Of a stretch of DNA of 64,000 nucleotides, positions 54,200-64,000 are shown one piece after another. The DNA comes from Serripes groenlandicus. Its lineage: Eukaryota; Mollusca; Bivalvia; Cardiida; Cardiidae. The stretch covers positions 202,200,390-202,264,389 of the forward strand of contig JASEVX010000001.1 of NCBI GenBank assembly GCA_031761405.1, given 5' to 3'. A program made the translations under genes and the position numbers. Within the stretch, counting starts at the first letter, position 1; each line of letters begins with the position of its first letter. The notes beneath the pieces are model-generated. The model searched no databases. It saw only the letters and a program-made list of their open reading frames with translations, and was not told where the DNA came from.

Positions 54200-56352
54200 T
54201 GCATGTGGGAATGGTAAAAAAAAAATATTTACCCGAGAAAACAAATTGTCGGGATTAATAAAACCGGTAGTTCTGATGCTTGTTCAAAACGCCTATGGAC
54301 TATCTTGGGACAAACTAAGAAACAAGGGCTCTTTGAATTTTGGAAATAGCACAGTTTATTTACATATATTTAACATGTCGTAACAGCACATTGTATATAC
54401 ACATAACATCAACAACTGAATGTACTTGCATACATCGTATTCAAGAATAAAGTATTCTATTTCTTTTAACAGGTTCAGGATCTGATAAATAGGAAGTCTG
54501 ACAGTTACATGGAAAATTAAAATGTTCTTTTGATACCTAGTTAAAAACTTTTGCTAAAAATGAGTATATGGCTTCAGAAGTCGTCTACTTCATGGAAGGG
54601 TTAATTTGAAAGCGTTTCTAATAGTCGATTAAAATTAAAATATTTAATATTTGTTTGACATATCTTCATTCGACTACTTTAAAAAAAGAAACGCTAACAA
54701 AGCATTGGACAAGCAGAAAGTATTTGCTACGAGCAATTTTATCTTTTTCTGTAATTTGTTGCATATTTTATAACTTTCTCTGAAGAATTTACTTCAAATA
54801 CTTTCGTTGGATAGTCTTACTTAGACTCACATACATAAATTTAAGAAGTAAATGATGAATTTCATTGAATGTTGCTCCTTTACCAAAATGAAAGAAACAC
54901 AAATGAAAGTTTAACAATATGATATATGTGTTAGAAAAACAGTTCTTTTAGTATCCATTGCATTTTAGGTCAATCTACAGCAGACAACATTTTAGAAACA
55001 TTTTGACTAAAGGGAAAATTATTCATAAAGAGCAATTTCTCCACATGCCCCAATGTTTGCAATTCTGTTCTATAGATGTTCTGTAACTTCACTTTCATAT
55101 ATAGATAATTTTCCATAGTTTTGCCTTAAGGTTTTCTGCTTTTAATAAGAGCAGGTTAACAAATTCCACATTCACCTATGAAATAGTGTTCAATGTCATA
55201 TCTTACTCTCTTAACCCTATCCCACACACATAGGCTTTCTGGTGCCTCTGCAGCAGACGACTTTTGAAAACATTGTGAAAAATTAAGAAATTGCTCAAAA
55301 CGAGCAATATCTTCTTTTGCCACAATGTTTTCACCTCTTTTCAGTAATCATCCTACATTTCTGAGTTTTTACCAAGATGTTTTTGTTGTATATGGAAAAA
55401 GGTGGTTTAGCACTAATTCACATAGAAAACATATGTAACAGAAGACATTGCAAACATCATTGAAGAAATATGAAATGCTCCATGAATGAAAGTGTAAATA
55501 TTAGATAAGAGTTGAATATATTGTGACAAAAGGAGAATTTGCTTGTTTTGAGAAATTTCTCCTTTTGCCATGATGTTATCATGTGATGTTTTCAAAAGTT
55601 GTCTGCTGTAGAGGCGTCAGAAAGCATATGTATGTTGGAAAGTGTTATTAATAAGAAATCAACCCAACTTAAAATGGACATTTAGCATTTCTCTGTTGAA
55701 ACGAAATGCAGAGAAATGCTCATCCACTGAAAGCAGCAATACATTATATTGTATGAATACTATTTATGGAGAATGAAGTATATCTCTATTGAATCGATAT
55801 ATATAGAGACACACTTATCCATAAATACCATTGAACAAATAGAGTTGGTCATATTCAAATTGTTGTTCAACTTTTTGTCACGTGCAGACACATTTTTATT
55901 CATCTCTAGCAGACGACTTTTCAAAACGAATTGTGGCGAATGGGGAAATTGTTTGTTTATGGGTAATGTCTCCTTTTGCTAAAATGTTTTCAAATGTCGT
56001 CTGCTTCAGATGCGTCAGAAAGCGTTGATTGTGGTAAGGTTTTAACGTTTTCTTCCTGCTATAATCACAAGCTATCTCCAAAAGACATTTACTGATGATG
56101 ACCAAAGCCACTTTTGTAATGTAACGCCTTGACCAGAGGCATTTGTAGCAGTTGACCTGTTTTGTTTTGCAAAAAGTGTTGGAAAAGGGGATATTTCTCA
56201 AAACAAATGCTTCTTTTCCAAAGTTTCAATTCTTAAATAACATTTCTAGATTGCGTAACTTTTCAATAGTCATTTTCAAACCGGTTTACATAGGAATCAG
56301 AACTTTTTTTATCTGTATCATGTAAAGGGATAATAACAACAGAATACAACTA
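54200..56352. other. 3' flank of homeobox gene 3
   Basis: TTTATT at 54355-54360 (AATAAA on the gene's strand), several MITE copies (for example 55212-55400 with TTAACCCTATCCCACACAC, and 55520-55655), and DNA collinear with the flanks of genes 1 and 2. No exon seen. Confidence 0.5.
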
Positions 56353-57558
56353 CTACTCACAATCTTCCAAAAGACTCTTCTTCAATTTACTATTTCTAGA
56401 TCGGTTTCTCTTATTTGCGAACCACTTTCGAATCTGCTCTACAGTTATTCCCCCTTCTGAAGCCAAGGAAAGAGTAACATCCCTTGAGGGGTATGGGTTC
56501 TCGAGATTTTCCTGGTACCACGATTCCAGAATGTTTACAGCATGTTTGGGAAGCAGTCTACTTTTCTTCTGATTCATAACACATCGTTTTCCGGTTCCGG
56601 GTTTTGACTTGTTCTCTGATTCAATAGCACTAAGTTTTTGTTCAACACTTCCTAGAAGGGTAACCAGCTTCCTATTGTAGTATGTGTTGATGGAGGCGGT
56701 ACTTTCTCTATCGTACGCCATCTGACACAGTACGTTATGGCGTTCTAGGTCGATCATAGACGTCTGTGATTGGTAGTAATGTTCAACTTCATCAGCGGCG
56801 CCTTTGTTGGTGTCCATAACGAAGAATAATCTGTGACTGATGTCTTTTTCTCTCAAAGCGAGTTTCATATCTTCACATGTGTCGTCTGTTTCATTTCTTA
56901 CGGGTGAACTGATCGTCACTTCCGGTCTGATTTGACACTGATTATATCCATAGTTACACTGAGAGTAAAACCACTGATCGACACAAGAATCTGAATTTGT
57001 ATTTTGATACAATGACTGCTGTGGTGTTATGTCTCGTAACTTGCTGAAATCTTCGGCTGTTTGGGAGTAGAGCGGTGATGAGGTTGCAGATGACGTCAGC
57101 GGTACAGGAAGTTGACGATGGTGGTTAATGGATGGACTGTTGTATCCAGAGTCGTCGAGGAACTGGTTCATGTTGAAATGATCAGGTTTTGACACGAGGT
57201 TTGTTGAGAAGGGTGAAGTTGAATGATGGAACTTCGGCGATAATGTACATTCTATGCTACCGTTGGGATCGTGAGTATTTCTCGGCACGGCAGGCTGGTT
57301 CGACGATCTGAAGCCTCTATAGTCAATTGGTTGTTGATGACCTTCAAAATCGCACTGAGATCTGGTTGGCGTGTTTTGACCATTGGAATAGTAATTCTGG
57401 CAGTCGGTTGAAGACTGGTTTGTTGGTTGCCTGGTTTGCTTTGAATGAGCAAACATGGGTGAATATTCTGCGACGTTCTTGGCTGCTATGTTGAACTGAC
57501 ACTGTATGGTAACGTCTAATACGTTTGATTGTTCGTACGAAGCCTTCTGCTGCCACAT
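56353..57558 (-). CDS. TALE homeobox protein, tandem copy 3 (401 aa)
   Basis: Third intact paralogue: same start (MWQQKASYEQ), same composition, C-terminal TALE homeodomain (about 329-391) with ENPYPS and ITVEQIRKWFANKRNRSRN; one change in the loop after helix 1 (SLASEGG for SMASEGG). It is the most diverged of the three in the N-terminal part (for example DTNKGAADE for ETNKDAADE, NGSIECTLS for TNIECTSS), and all length changes are in frame. Together the three copies suggest a young, selected tandem family. Stop TAG lies in the same GATTGTGAGTAG context as in the others. Confidence 0.9.
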   Translation of the reverse strand: MWQQKASYEQSNVLDVTIQCQFNIAAKNVAEYSPMFAHSKQTRQPTNQSSTDCQNYYSNGQNTPTRSQCDFEGHQQPIDYRGFRSSNQPAVPRNTHDPNGSIECTLSPKFHHSTSPFSTNLVSKPDHFNMNQFLDDSGYNSPSINHHRQLPVPLTSSATSSPLYSQTAEDFSKLRDITPQQSLYQNTNSDSCVDQWFYSQCNYGYNQCQIRPEVTISSPVRNETDDTCEDMKLALREKDISHRLFFVMDTNKGAADEVEHYYQSQTSMIDLERHNVLCQMAYDRESTASINTYYNRKLVTLLGSVEQKLSAIESENKSKPGTGKRCVMNQKKSRLLPKHAVNILESWYQENLENPYPSRDVTLSLASEGGITVEQIRKWFANKRNRSRNSKLKKSLLEDCE

Positions 57559-58375
57559 TATTGTACAATTTAGCTCACGATTCGTTTGTTTGTGATCGAA
57601 CTTTAGACCGTTTTAACGGTTAAAGGTTTTTTCGTAAGTAAAATGTATCCCACGTTCTAAGAGTACACTTTCTTAATTATGAGTACTAATCCAAGATTTG
57701 GAATTTTCACAGCACACACAGTTTATATCCAGTCAGAAATCCAATTATATTTTAAAATAACACTGATATATATTCCTCAAGTATCCATATCATTTAACAA
57801 GTTATTGAAATATGACTTATCAAATGTTTGTAATCTTACTTTTATATCCATATTAAACATGGATAGAAATTCTAATTATTAAACATTCATTGGACTATAA
57901 AAACAAATGGGCGGAGTTTTCAAACAATTAATTTTGGTATGCTGCAAGTTTGAGCAAACAAGGAATTATTAGGTAATTGAAATTGCAAGGGATACTTCAA
58001 CCAAACTGGTAATTTTGTCAATAGTACAAAGCTATCGATGAAATAGCTGGATTAATCACGGTCAAACTATCTTTCATATGTGATTATTACTCCTAATTGA
58101 TTTTCGTTGGAAGTGTTCCCGACCGTGTAACACCTAGGACGCGTTTTCTTTGTTAATTAGTTAATTAACCAATCAATCAAAGTTAGCGTGAAACCCTTAC
58201 AGATTATCAATTTGGATTAGCTGCTTCAATTTAAATACGCGGATATCCTTTATTTTTTTCTGACCCATTTTATGAAAATCTTCATTTGCAATTTAATATT
58301 AACGTAAGAAGAGAGATAACAAAAACATATCTACTAAAATAAGCGACACATAAACTGAACCCACACAACATATTT
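57559..58375 (-). promoter_or_regulatory. Conserved upstream region of homeobox gene 3
   Basis: Shares AATGGGCGGAGTTTTCAAAC, AAGGGATACTTCAACCAAAC and TTAGTTAATTAACCAATCAA with the other two. The first 60 bp before the ATG (CGTTTGTTTGTGATCGAACT) have diverged more than the rest. Confidence 0.4.
57838..57849 (-). promoter_or_regulatory. TATA-like box of homeobox gene 3
   Basis: GGATATAAAAGT on the minus strand, about 280 bp before the ATG, single copy. Confidence 0.45.
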
Positions 58376-58665
58376 AACCCTTTCTCACAAGCGCCCTTTG
58401 ACGCATCTGCAGCATTTTGGAAAACATCGTGAGCAATTTCTCCTCTTGTCACAACGTTTCCAACTCTATTCAATTACTTGAACTATCATAATATAAAGAG
58501 GTTTTTCGGGATTCTACCAATATAACATAATATATAGTTTATTGGCTTTACATTCACACAATTTGTCGCCATTAACAAATATAGATTTGAGGGAATGGTG
58601 AGGATATTTTACATATTTTCAAAGTCGTCTGCTGCAGAAGTATTGTATGTAGGAAAGGGTTAAAA
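58376..58665. mobile_element. TTAACCC MITE in unit 3
   Basis: TTTAACCCTTTCTCACAAGC to TATGTAGGAAAGGGTTAAA, with an inserted AT-rich piece. 58666-59360 continues with the GGGACCAAGGGTTGATAAGT module. Confidence 0.6.
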
Positions 58666-59364
58666 TAACCATGATTCGGGCAATAGTGAGTTTTTAATTG
58701 ATTATTTTTAAGTGGAGTATATTTACAATTTTTAAAAATGTTGTCTTGAAAAATATCTCGTCAGATTGTTTTGATAATGCGCCACAAACTGGTCCGAGTC
58801 TCTACAAGGTTTAAATGTTATGATAAGTTTACCCTTTACTCCGGCACCACACACGTAGAAGGGACCAAGGGTTGATAAGTTATTAATCTTACATATTAAT
58901 TAAAAATAATTGAAAACGATCAAACTCTCTTTCATACGTGATTATTACTCCAATCCGATTTACGTTTGTAGTGTTCCCGACTTTGTAGCACCTAGGACGA
59001 TCACTCTTTGTTTTTAGTTAATTGATCAGTCAATTCACGTAAAAGGATAAGTGAAACCACATATATATAGATTATCAAGTCACTTGCCATCAATTGGGAT
59101 CATCTGCTTCACAATTTTGATATTTGGTTTTCCCTATAGTTTATTTTTAACCCATTTTTTAATCCTATTTTATAACATCTTATTAACACCCCATTTCCTA
59201 CAAAAATATCAGCAGCAGACGAGGTCGAAAATATTGAAGTAATATGTTTTTTATTATTGAATAGAAAATGGGAGAAACTTGTTACCAGATTCAAAATGTT
59301 TGAGAATTGATGCGAGCTTCAAACCAATGCTGATAGTACCGGTTCCCCTTCCCGGTATTTAGGA

Positions 59365-59560
59365 CCGCTTCCATGGTGTAGTAGTAGTAGTAGAGCGTCC
59401 GCCTCGGTAGCGGGAGGTCGCGGGTTCGATCTCCGACCTGGTAATACACATAACTTACCAAAATGGTAGGAATGTCTGCCCTCCTACGGCTGACTGGTTG
59501 TAGTCAGACCAGTATATAACCGAAAAAATGTTGAAAGCGGCGTAAAGCACCAAACAATAA
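59365..59560 (+). mobile_element. tRNA-derived SINE (second family), unit 3
   Basis: CCATGGTGTAGTAGTAGTAG then AGCGTCCGCC (A-box region with a TAG expansion), GGGTTCGATCTCC (B box), tail ATGGTAGGAATGTCTGCC and AAAGCGGCGTAAAGCACC. Confidence 0.8.
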
Positions 59561-59870
59561 ATCATATCAATTATGGTAGTTTGGCTTCCGTTCTTAGTCC
59601 TTAGTCCTCAGAATTGAGTGGGTGGCACTATGACTGATGCTCTGGTGTCAGGATAAACCAGAAACATATAAATATGTATCTGTATAACTAACTAGCCATG
59701 CTGGTCATTTCCCCAGGAAATGTTGTGATATGACTGAAATACTGCAGGAAAGTGGTATTAAACACCATTCAAGAAAACAGGTAGAAAAACAATCTGAGCC
59801 ATTTTTTTTAAATTGTAAGACGCGTCAATATTGGTATGTTTTAACCCTTTTCCCATATGCAACAAATATG

Positions 59871-60366
59871 CACGACAAAGCGACACGACGGAAGGGACAT
59901 TATGTCGTCCGTCGAGCGTCGCCCTTGTACTGTCGGGCGTCGTGTCAGTTTGTCGTGCGTCGTGTCGCATTGTCGTGCGTCGTGTCGCTTTGTCGCACGT
60001 CGACTTGGAAGAATATAAGGTCGACGGACGACGCACGGCATTACGATCCGACCGTCGTGTCGCTTTGTCGTCCGTCGTGTCGCTTTGTCGAGCGTCGTGT
60101 CGCTTTGTCGTCCGTCGTGTCGCATTATCGTGTTGTAAATTATTTAGGTCGCCGCACGACAATGCGACACGACGGACGACATTGCGACACGACAAAGCGA
60201 CACGACTGACGACAAAGCGACAAGACGCACGACAAAGCGACACGACGGACGACAAAGCGACACGACATCGCGACAAAGCGACACGACATAACGACAGTCC
60301 GTCGTGTCGCTTTGTCGTGCGTCGTGTCGCTTTCTCGCGCGTCGACCTAAGGCACGACGGACGACA
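59871..60366. repeat. CpG-rich 20-bp satellite, both orientations
   Basis: Built from CGACAAAGCGACACGACGCA-type units. The first stretch and the middle change orientation several times (TCGTGTCGCTTTGTCG versus CGACAAAGCGACACGA), making large inverted repeats. Stop-free in several frames, so long Arg/Val/Cys-rich frames appear here; they are artefacts of the unit. It is inserted in a MITE remnant (after ACAAATATG). Confidence 0.85.
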
Positions 60367-61489
60367 TGAGCCAAACAGGATTCCGTAGGAATCTGATGGT
60401 GGGTCACCCATGGATAATTTCTACAAAATTATTTGAAAATCGGCCTTACATTTTTGAAGGAGAAGATTTTTTAAGATTCCACTATAGCCATATAAGGAAA
60501 AAAAGCCCCTTCGCCCGTCGGTCATCTTCTTTGACCAATCAACATGGCTTGAAGGAATCTGACAGAGGGGAACCTTTCTACAGAATTATTTGAAAATCGG
60601 TCAACCACTTATTTTCGTTCGTTGCCATGGAAACCCGAATTCTACATGGATCCCAAACATCTGAAGGAATTCTGGTTAGGTCATTGAAAGGATGCTTTCT
60701 GTGAAGTTTCACCCCCAATTGACCCGCTGGTTACTGAAGAGGAGATGTTGACGGACGCACGGCGCACAACGGACGACGACCGACGGACATAGGGCGATCA
60801 CAATAACTCACTTTGAGCTAACAGATATTTCTGCATGTAGGAATGGTCAAAAACCCAAACAATTATTTACCAGAGAAAACAAATAGTCGGTATTCCGTCG
60901 TGTCGCTTTGTCGTGCGTCGTGTCGCTTTGTCGCGCGTCGACCTAAGGCACGACGGACGACTTGAGCCAAACAGGATTCCGTAGGAATCTGATGGAGGGT
61001 CACCCATGGATAATTTCTACAAAATTATTTGAAAATCGGCCTTACATTTTTGAAGGAGAAGATTTTTTAAGATTCCACTATAGCCATATAAGGAAAAAAG
61101 CCCCTTCGCCCGTCGGTCATCTTCTTTGACCAATCAACATGGCTTGAAGGAATCTGACAGAGGGGAACCTTTCTACAGAATTATTTGAAAATCGGTCAAC
61201 CACTTATTTTCGTTCGTTGCCATGGAAACCCGAATTCTACATGGATCCCAAACATCTGAAGGAATTCTGGTTAGTTCATTGAAAGGATGCTTTCTGTGAA
61301 GTTTCACCCCCAATTGACCCGCTGGTTACTGAAGAGGAGATGTTGACGGACGCACGGCGCACAACGGACGACGACCGACGGACATAGGGCGATCACAATA
61401 ACTCACTTTGAGCTAACAGATATTTCTGCATGTGGGAATGGTCAAAAACCCAAACAATTATTTACCAGAGAAAACAAATAGTCGGTATT
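60299..61489. repeat. 595-bp tandem duplication of satellite end plus reverse pearl-like element
   Basis: 60299-60894 and 60895-61489 are almost identical: satellite units, GTCGACCTAAGGCACGACGG, AGCCAAACAGGATTCC, a reverse 166-bp core, and the element end ATAGGGCGATCACAATAACT. The satellite portion is short in the second copy. Confidence 0.85.
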
Positions 61490-62346
61490 AATAGAACCAA
61501 TTGTTCTGATGCTTCTTCAGAAAACGCCTATGGACTATCTTCGGACAAACTAAGAAACCAGGTCTATTTGAATTTTGAAAATAGCACAGTTTATTTACAT
61601 ATATTTAACATGTCGTAACAGCACATTGTATATACCCATAACAGCAACAACTGAATTGACTTGCATATATCATAGTCTAGAATAAATATTCTATTCATTT
61701 AATGGGTTCATGATCTGATAAATAGGAAGTCTTCTGCTTTATAAATGTCTGACCGTTATATTGAATATTAACAATGTACTTTTGATACCTAGTTCAAAAC
61801 ATTGCAAGAAACGAACGATTGTTCAAAATGAGCATATGGCTTCAGAAATAAAATATTTCCTATTTGTTTGACATATCTTCATACTTTAAAAAAACCCCAA
61901 TAACAAAGCATTGGAAAATGAGAAAGTATTTGCTATGAGAAATCCAGGAGGTCATGTTTGTTGACCAATCAACATGGCTTGAAGGAATCTGACAGAGAGG
62001 GTAACATTTCTACAGAATTATTTGAAAAGCGGCCAACTAGTTGTTTTTTCCGTTTGGTTGCCATGGAAACCAGAACTCTGCATGGATCCCACACATTTGA
62101 AGAAATTCTGGTAAGGTCATTGAGATGATGTTTTACCCCAATTGACTGAGGAGAAGTTTAAGGACGCATAACGGACGACGCCGCCGGACATAGGGCGAAC
62201 ACAATAACTCACATTGAGCTAACACATTTCTGCATGTGTGAATGATAGAAAACAAAAAACAATTATTTACCCGAGAAAACAAATTGTCGGAATTAATAAA
62301 ACCGGTAGTTCTGATGCTTATTCAGAAAACGCCTATGGAGTTCCTT

Positions 62347-62526
62347 GGGACAAACTAGTCGATATTTAAATGAAATATGGACTATCACGGGACAAACAAG
62401 TCGAGATTTAAATGAAATATGGACTATCTTTGGACAAACTAGTCGAGATTTAAATGAAATATGGACTATCTCGGGACAATCTAGTCGAGATTTAAATGAA
62501 ATATGGACTATCACGGGATAAACTAA
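62347..62526 (+). repeat. 42-bp tandem repeat, four units
   Basis: Units of GGACAAACTAGTCGAGATTT plus AAATGAAATATGGACTATC. Only in unit 4. Confidence 0.8.
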
Positions 62527-62721
62527 GAAATAAGGTCTCTTTGAATTTTGAAAATAGCACAGATTATTTACATATATTTAACAGGTCGTAATAGCACATT
62601 GTATATACACATAACAGCCCCAATTGAATGTACTTGCATACATCATATTCAAGAATAAATTTTTGATTTCTTTTAACGCTTTCCCACATATAACAAACCT
62701 GCATATATATATCAACAGTTT

Positions 62722-62783
62722 AATTTACTGTTTCTAGATCGGTTTCTCTTATTTGCGAACCACTTTCGAATCTGCTCTACAAT
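62722..62783 (-). pseudogene. Isolated homeodomain helix-3 fragment
   Basis: A 62-bp stretch nearly identical to the part of the homeobox genes encoding VEQIRKWFANKRNRSRNSK. Both sides are unrelated AT-rich DNA, so no protein can be made from it. It is not at the collinear place for a homeobox gene in this unit. Confidence 0.8.
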
Positions 62784-63742
62784 TAACGGCTTATTATTAG
62801 ATAAGTATTGAACATATTGTGACAAAAGGAGAATGTGCTTGTTTTGAGAAATTTCTCATTTTGCCACAATGTTTTCAAAAGATGTTTTCAAAAGTTGTAA
62901 GCTGCAGATCTTTATGTGGGAAAGTGTTATTAATAAAAAATAAAACTTAACCTTAAATGGACATATTAGCATTACTCTGTTGAAACGAAATGCAGAGAAA
63001 TGCTTATCCATTGAAAGCTGCAATACATTATAGTTAATGAATACCATGAATGAAGTATATCTCTATAGAATTGAAATATATAGAGACACACTTATCCATA
63101 TATTCCATTGAACAAACAGAGTTGGTCATTTTTAATTGTTGGTTAACCCTATTTCAAATTCGTTTTTATTCTTCTCCATCAGACGACTTTTTAAAAAAAT
63201 AGTCCGAAAGCGTGGCATGTAGTTGCATGTGTCCAAAAGACATTTACATTTTGTAATGTTACTTCTTGACCAGACGCAGACGACTTTATATACCTGTGTA
63301 GCAATTGACATATTTTCTTTTTCAAACAGTGTTGGGAAAGGAGAAATTGCTCGAAACAAATGCTTCTTTTCCAAAGTTTCAATCATGTATCAAATAACAT
63401 TTCTATATGGTATAACTTGTGAAGAATCATTTGCCAAGCAGGCGGTTAAAAAATGAAATATCAAGCTATTGCAACCTTTTTTTGTTACTTCACACATCGG
63501 AACAAATCTTCAACAGACGACTTTGAAAACATAGGTAATTTTTACAATGACAGTACCATTTGAAAAGAAAGAACATAAATTAAGCAAAAGGAGATGTTGC
63601 TCATTATGAGCAATTTATCTTTTTACCACAACGTTTTCAAGATGTCTATTACAGATGCCTCAGAAAACGCCTGTGTGTTGGAAAGGGATAATATTTATGT
63701 AGACAGTTGGAAGCATTTTAGAAAAGGAAGACTATTCGTTTT

Positions 63743-64000
63743 GTGCCGTAGGTCGACGCGCGACAAAGCGACACGACGCACGACAAAGCGGCACGACAAA
63801 GCGACACGACGCATGATAAAGCGACACGACGCACGACAAAGCGACACGACGCACGATAAAGCGACACGACGCACGACAAAGCGACACGACGCACGACAAA
63901 GCGACACGACGCACGACAAAGCGACACGACGCACGACAAAGCGACACGACGGAGGGACATTATGTCGTCCGTCGAGCGTCGCCCTTGTACTGTCGTGCGT
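63743..64000. repeat. CpG-rich 20-bp satellite, second array
   Basis: About ten direct CGACAAAGCGACACGACGCA units, then GGAGGGACATTATGTCGTCC and GTCGAGCGTCGCCCTTGTAC exactly as in the array at 59871, running off the window. Same element, same internal order. Confidence 0.85.

Larger units (their letters stand above)
53500..59790. repeat. Segmental duplication unit 3 (homeobox-bearing)
   Basis: The left edge is itself doubled: the ATAGCACAG...TTTACATATATTTAACATG block occurs at about 53547 and 54346. In between, 53895-54190 is a reverse pearl-like core (GACCAATCAACATGGCTTGA ... CTCAGGTGAGCTAAC). The remainder follows unit 1 order to the SINE at 59365. Confidence 0.8.
61550..63742. repeat. Segmental duplication unit 4, incomplete
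   Basis: Carries the ATAGCACAG block (61580 and 62553), a reverse pearl-like core (61940-62225), then from about 62800 the same 3'-flank order as units 1-3 (GAGACACACTTATCCATA at 63080; ATGTCTATTACAGATGCCTC at 63642). It stops at 63742 against the satellite, just before the point where the homeobox gene starts in the other units. Confidence 0.75.

Noticed and set aside
59730..60411. Long Arg/Val/Ser/Cys-rich open frames on both strands, also at 63695-63960
   Set aside because: They are the 20-bp satellite read in several frames; open because the unit has no stop codon.

Overview
The window is AT-rich, intron-rich animal DNA, most probably from a bivalve mollusc. Introns follow GT-AG rules, there are many tRNA-derived SINEs, and there are numerous elements in which conserved ends flank cores of about 100-180 bp tandem units, the pattern described for bivalve 'pearl'/HINE-like elements. 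Dreissena is a guess only. I see no bacterial operons, no CRISPR arrays and no genuine free-standing tRNA or rRNA genes.

Positions 2469-27376 (+) carry one long multi-exon gene whose 5' end lies outside the window. I assembled 13 phase-compatible exons by eye. They encode an acidic, disordered N-terminus, an RNF216/TRIAD3-like RING1 and IBR, and then, in the place where an RBR ligase should have its catalytic RING2, a PARP7/11/12/14-type mono-ADP-ribosyltransferase domain with an H-Y-I triad. A single exon (16889-17035) contains both the end of the IBR and the start of the PARP domain, so the fusion is not an artefact of joining neighbouring genes. The PARP domain is itself split by a roughly 230-residue Ser/Thr/Pro-rich insert encoded in the last exon. 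This RING1-IBR-PARP chimera is the best candidate for an undescribed system: a predicted enzyme joining ubiquitin-pathway binding to ADP-ribosylation.

The introns of that gene, and 27.4-35 kb, are filled with a palindromic MITE family (TTAACCCTTTCC...GGAAAGGGTTAA, about 230 bp, internal hairpin), pearl-like elements often nested inside those MITEs, SINEs, a 30-bp minisatellite, and tandem repeats that appear to derive from one of the gene's own PARP exons.

From about 35 kb to the end there is a segmental array, three full units and a broken fourth. Each full unit carries one intact, apparently single-exon minus-strand TALE homeobox gene (398, 370 and 401 residues; homeodomain at the C-terminus with the PYP three-residue loop). 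They look like the spiralian-expanded TALE (SPILE-type) genes. Their upstream DNA is conserved, including a TATA-like box about 275 bp before each ATG. The fourth unit holds an out-of-place 62-bp piece of homeodomain sequence and is broken at its right edge by a CpG-rich 20-bp-period satellite just where the next homeobox gene would be expected.
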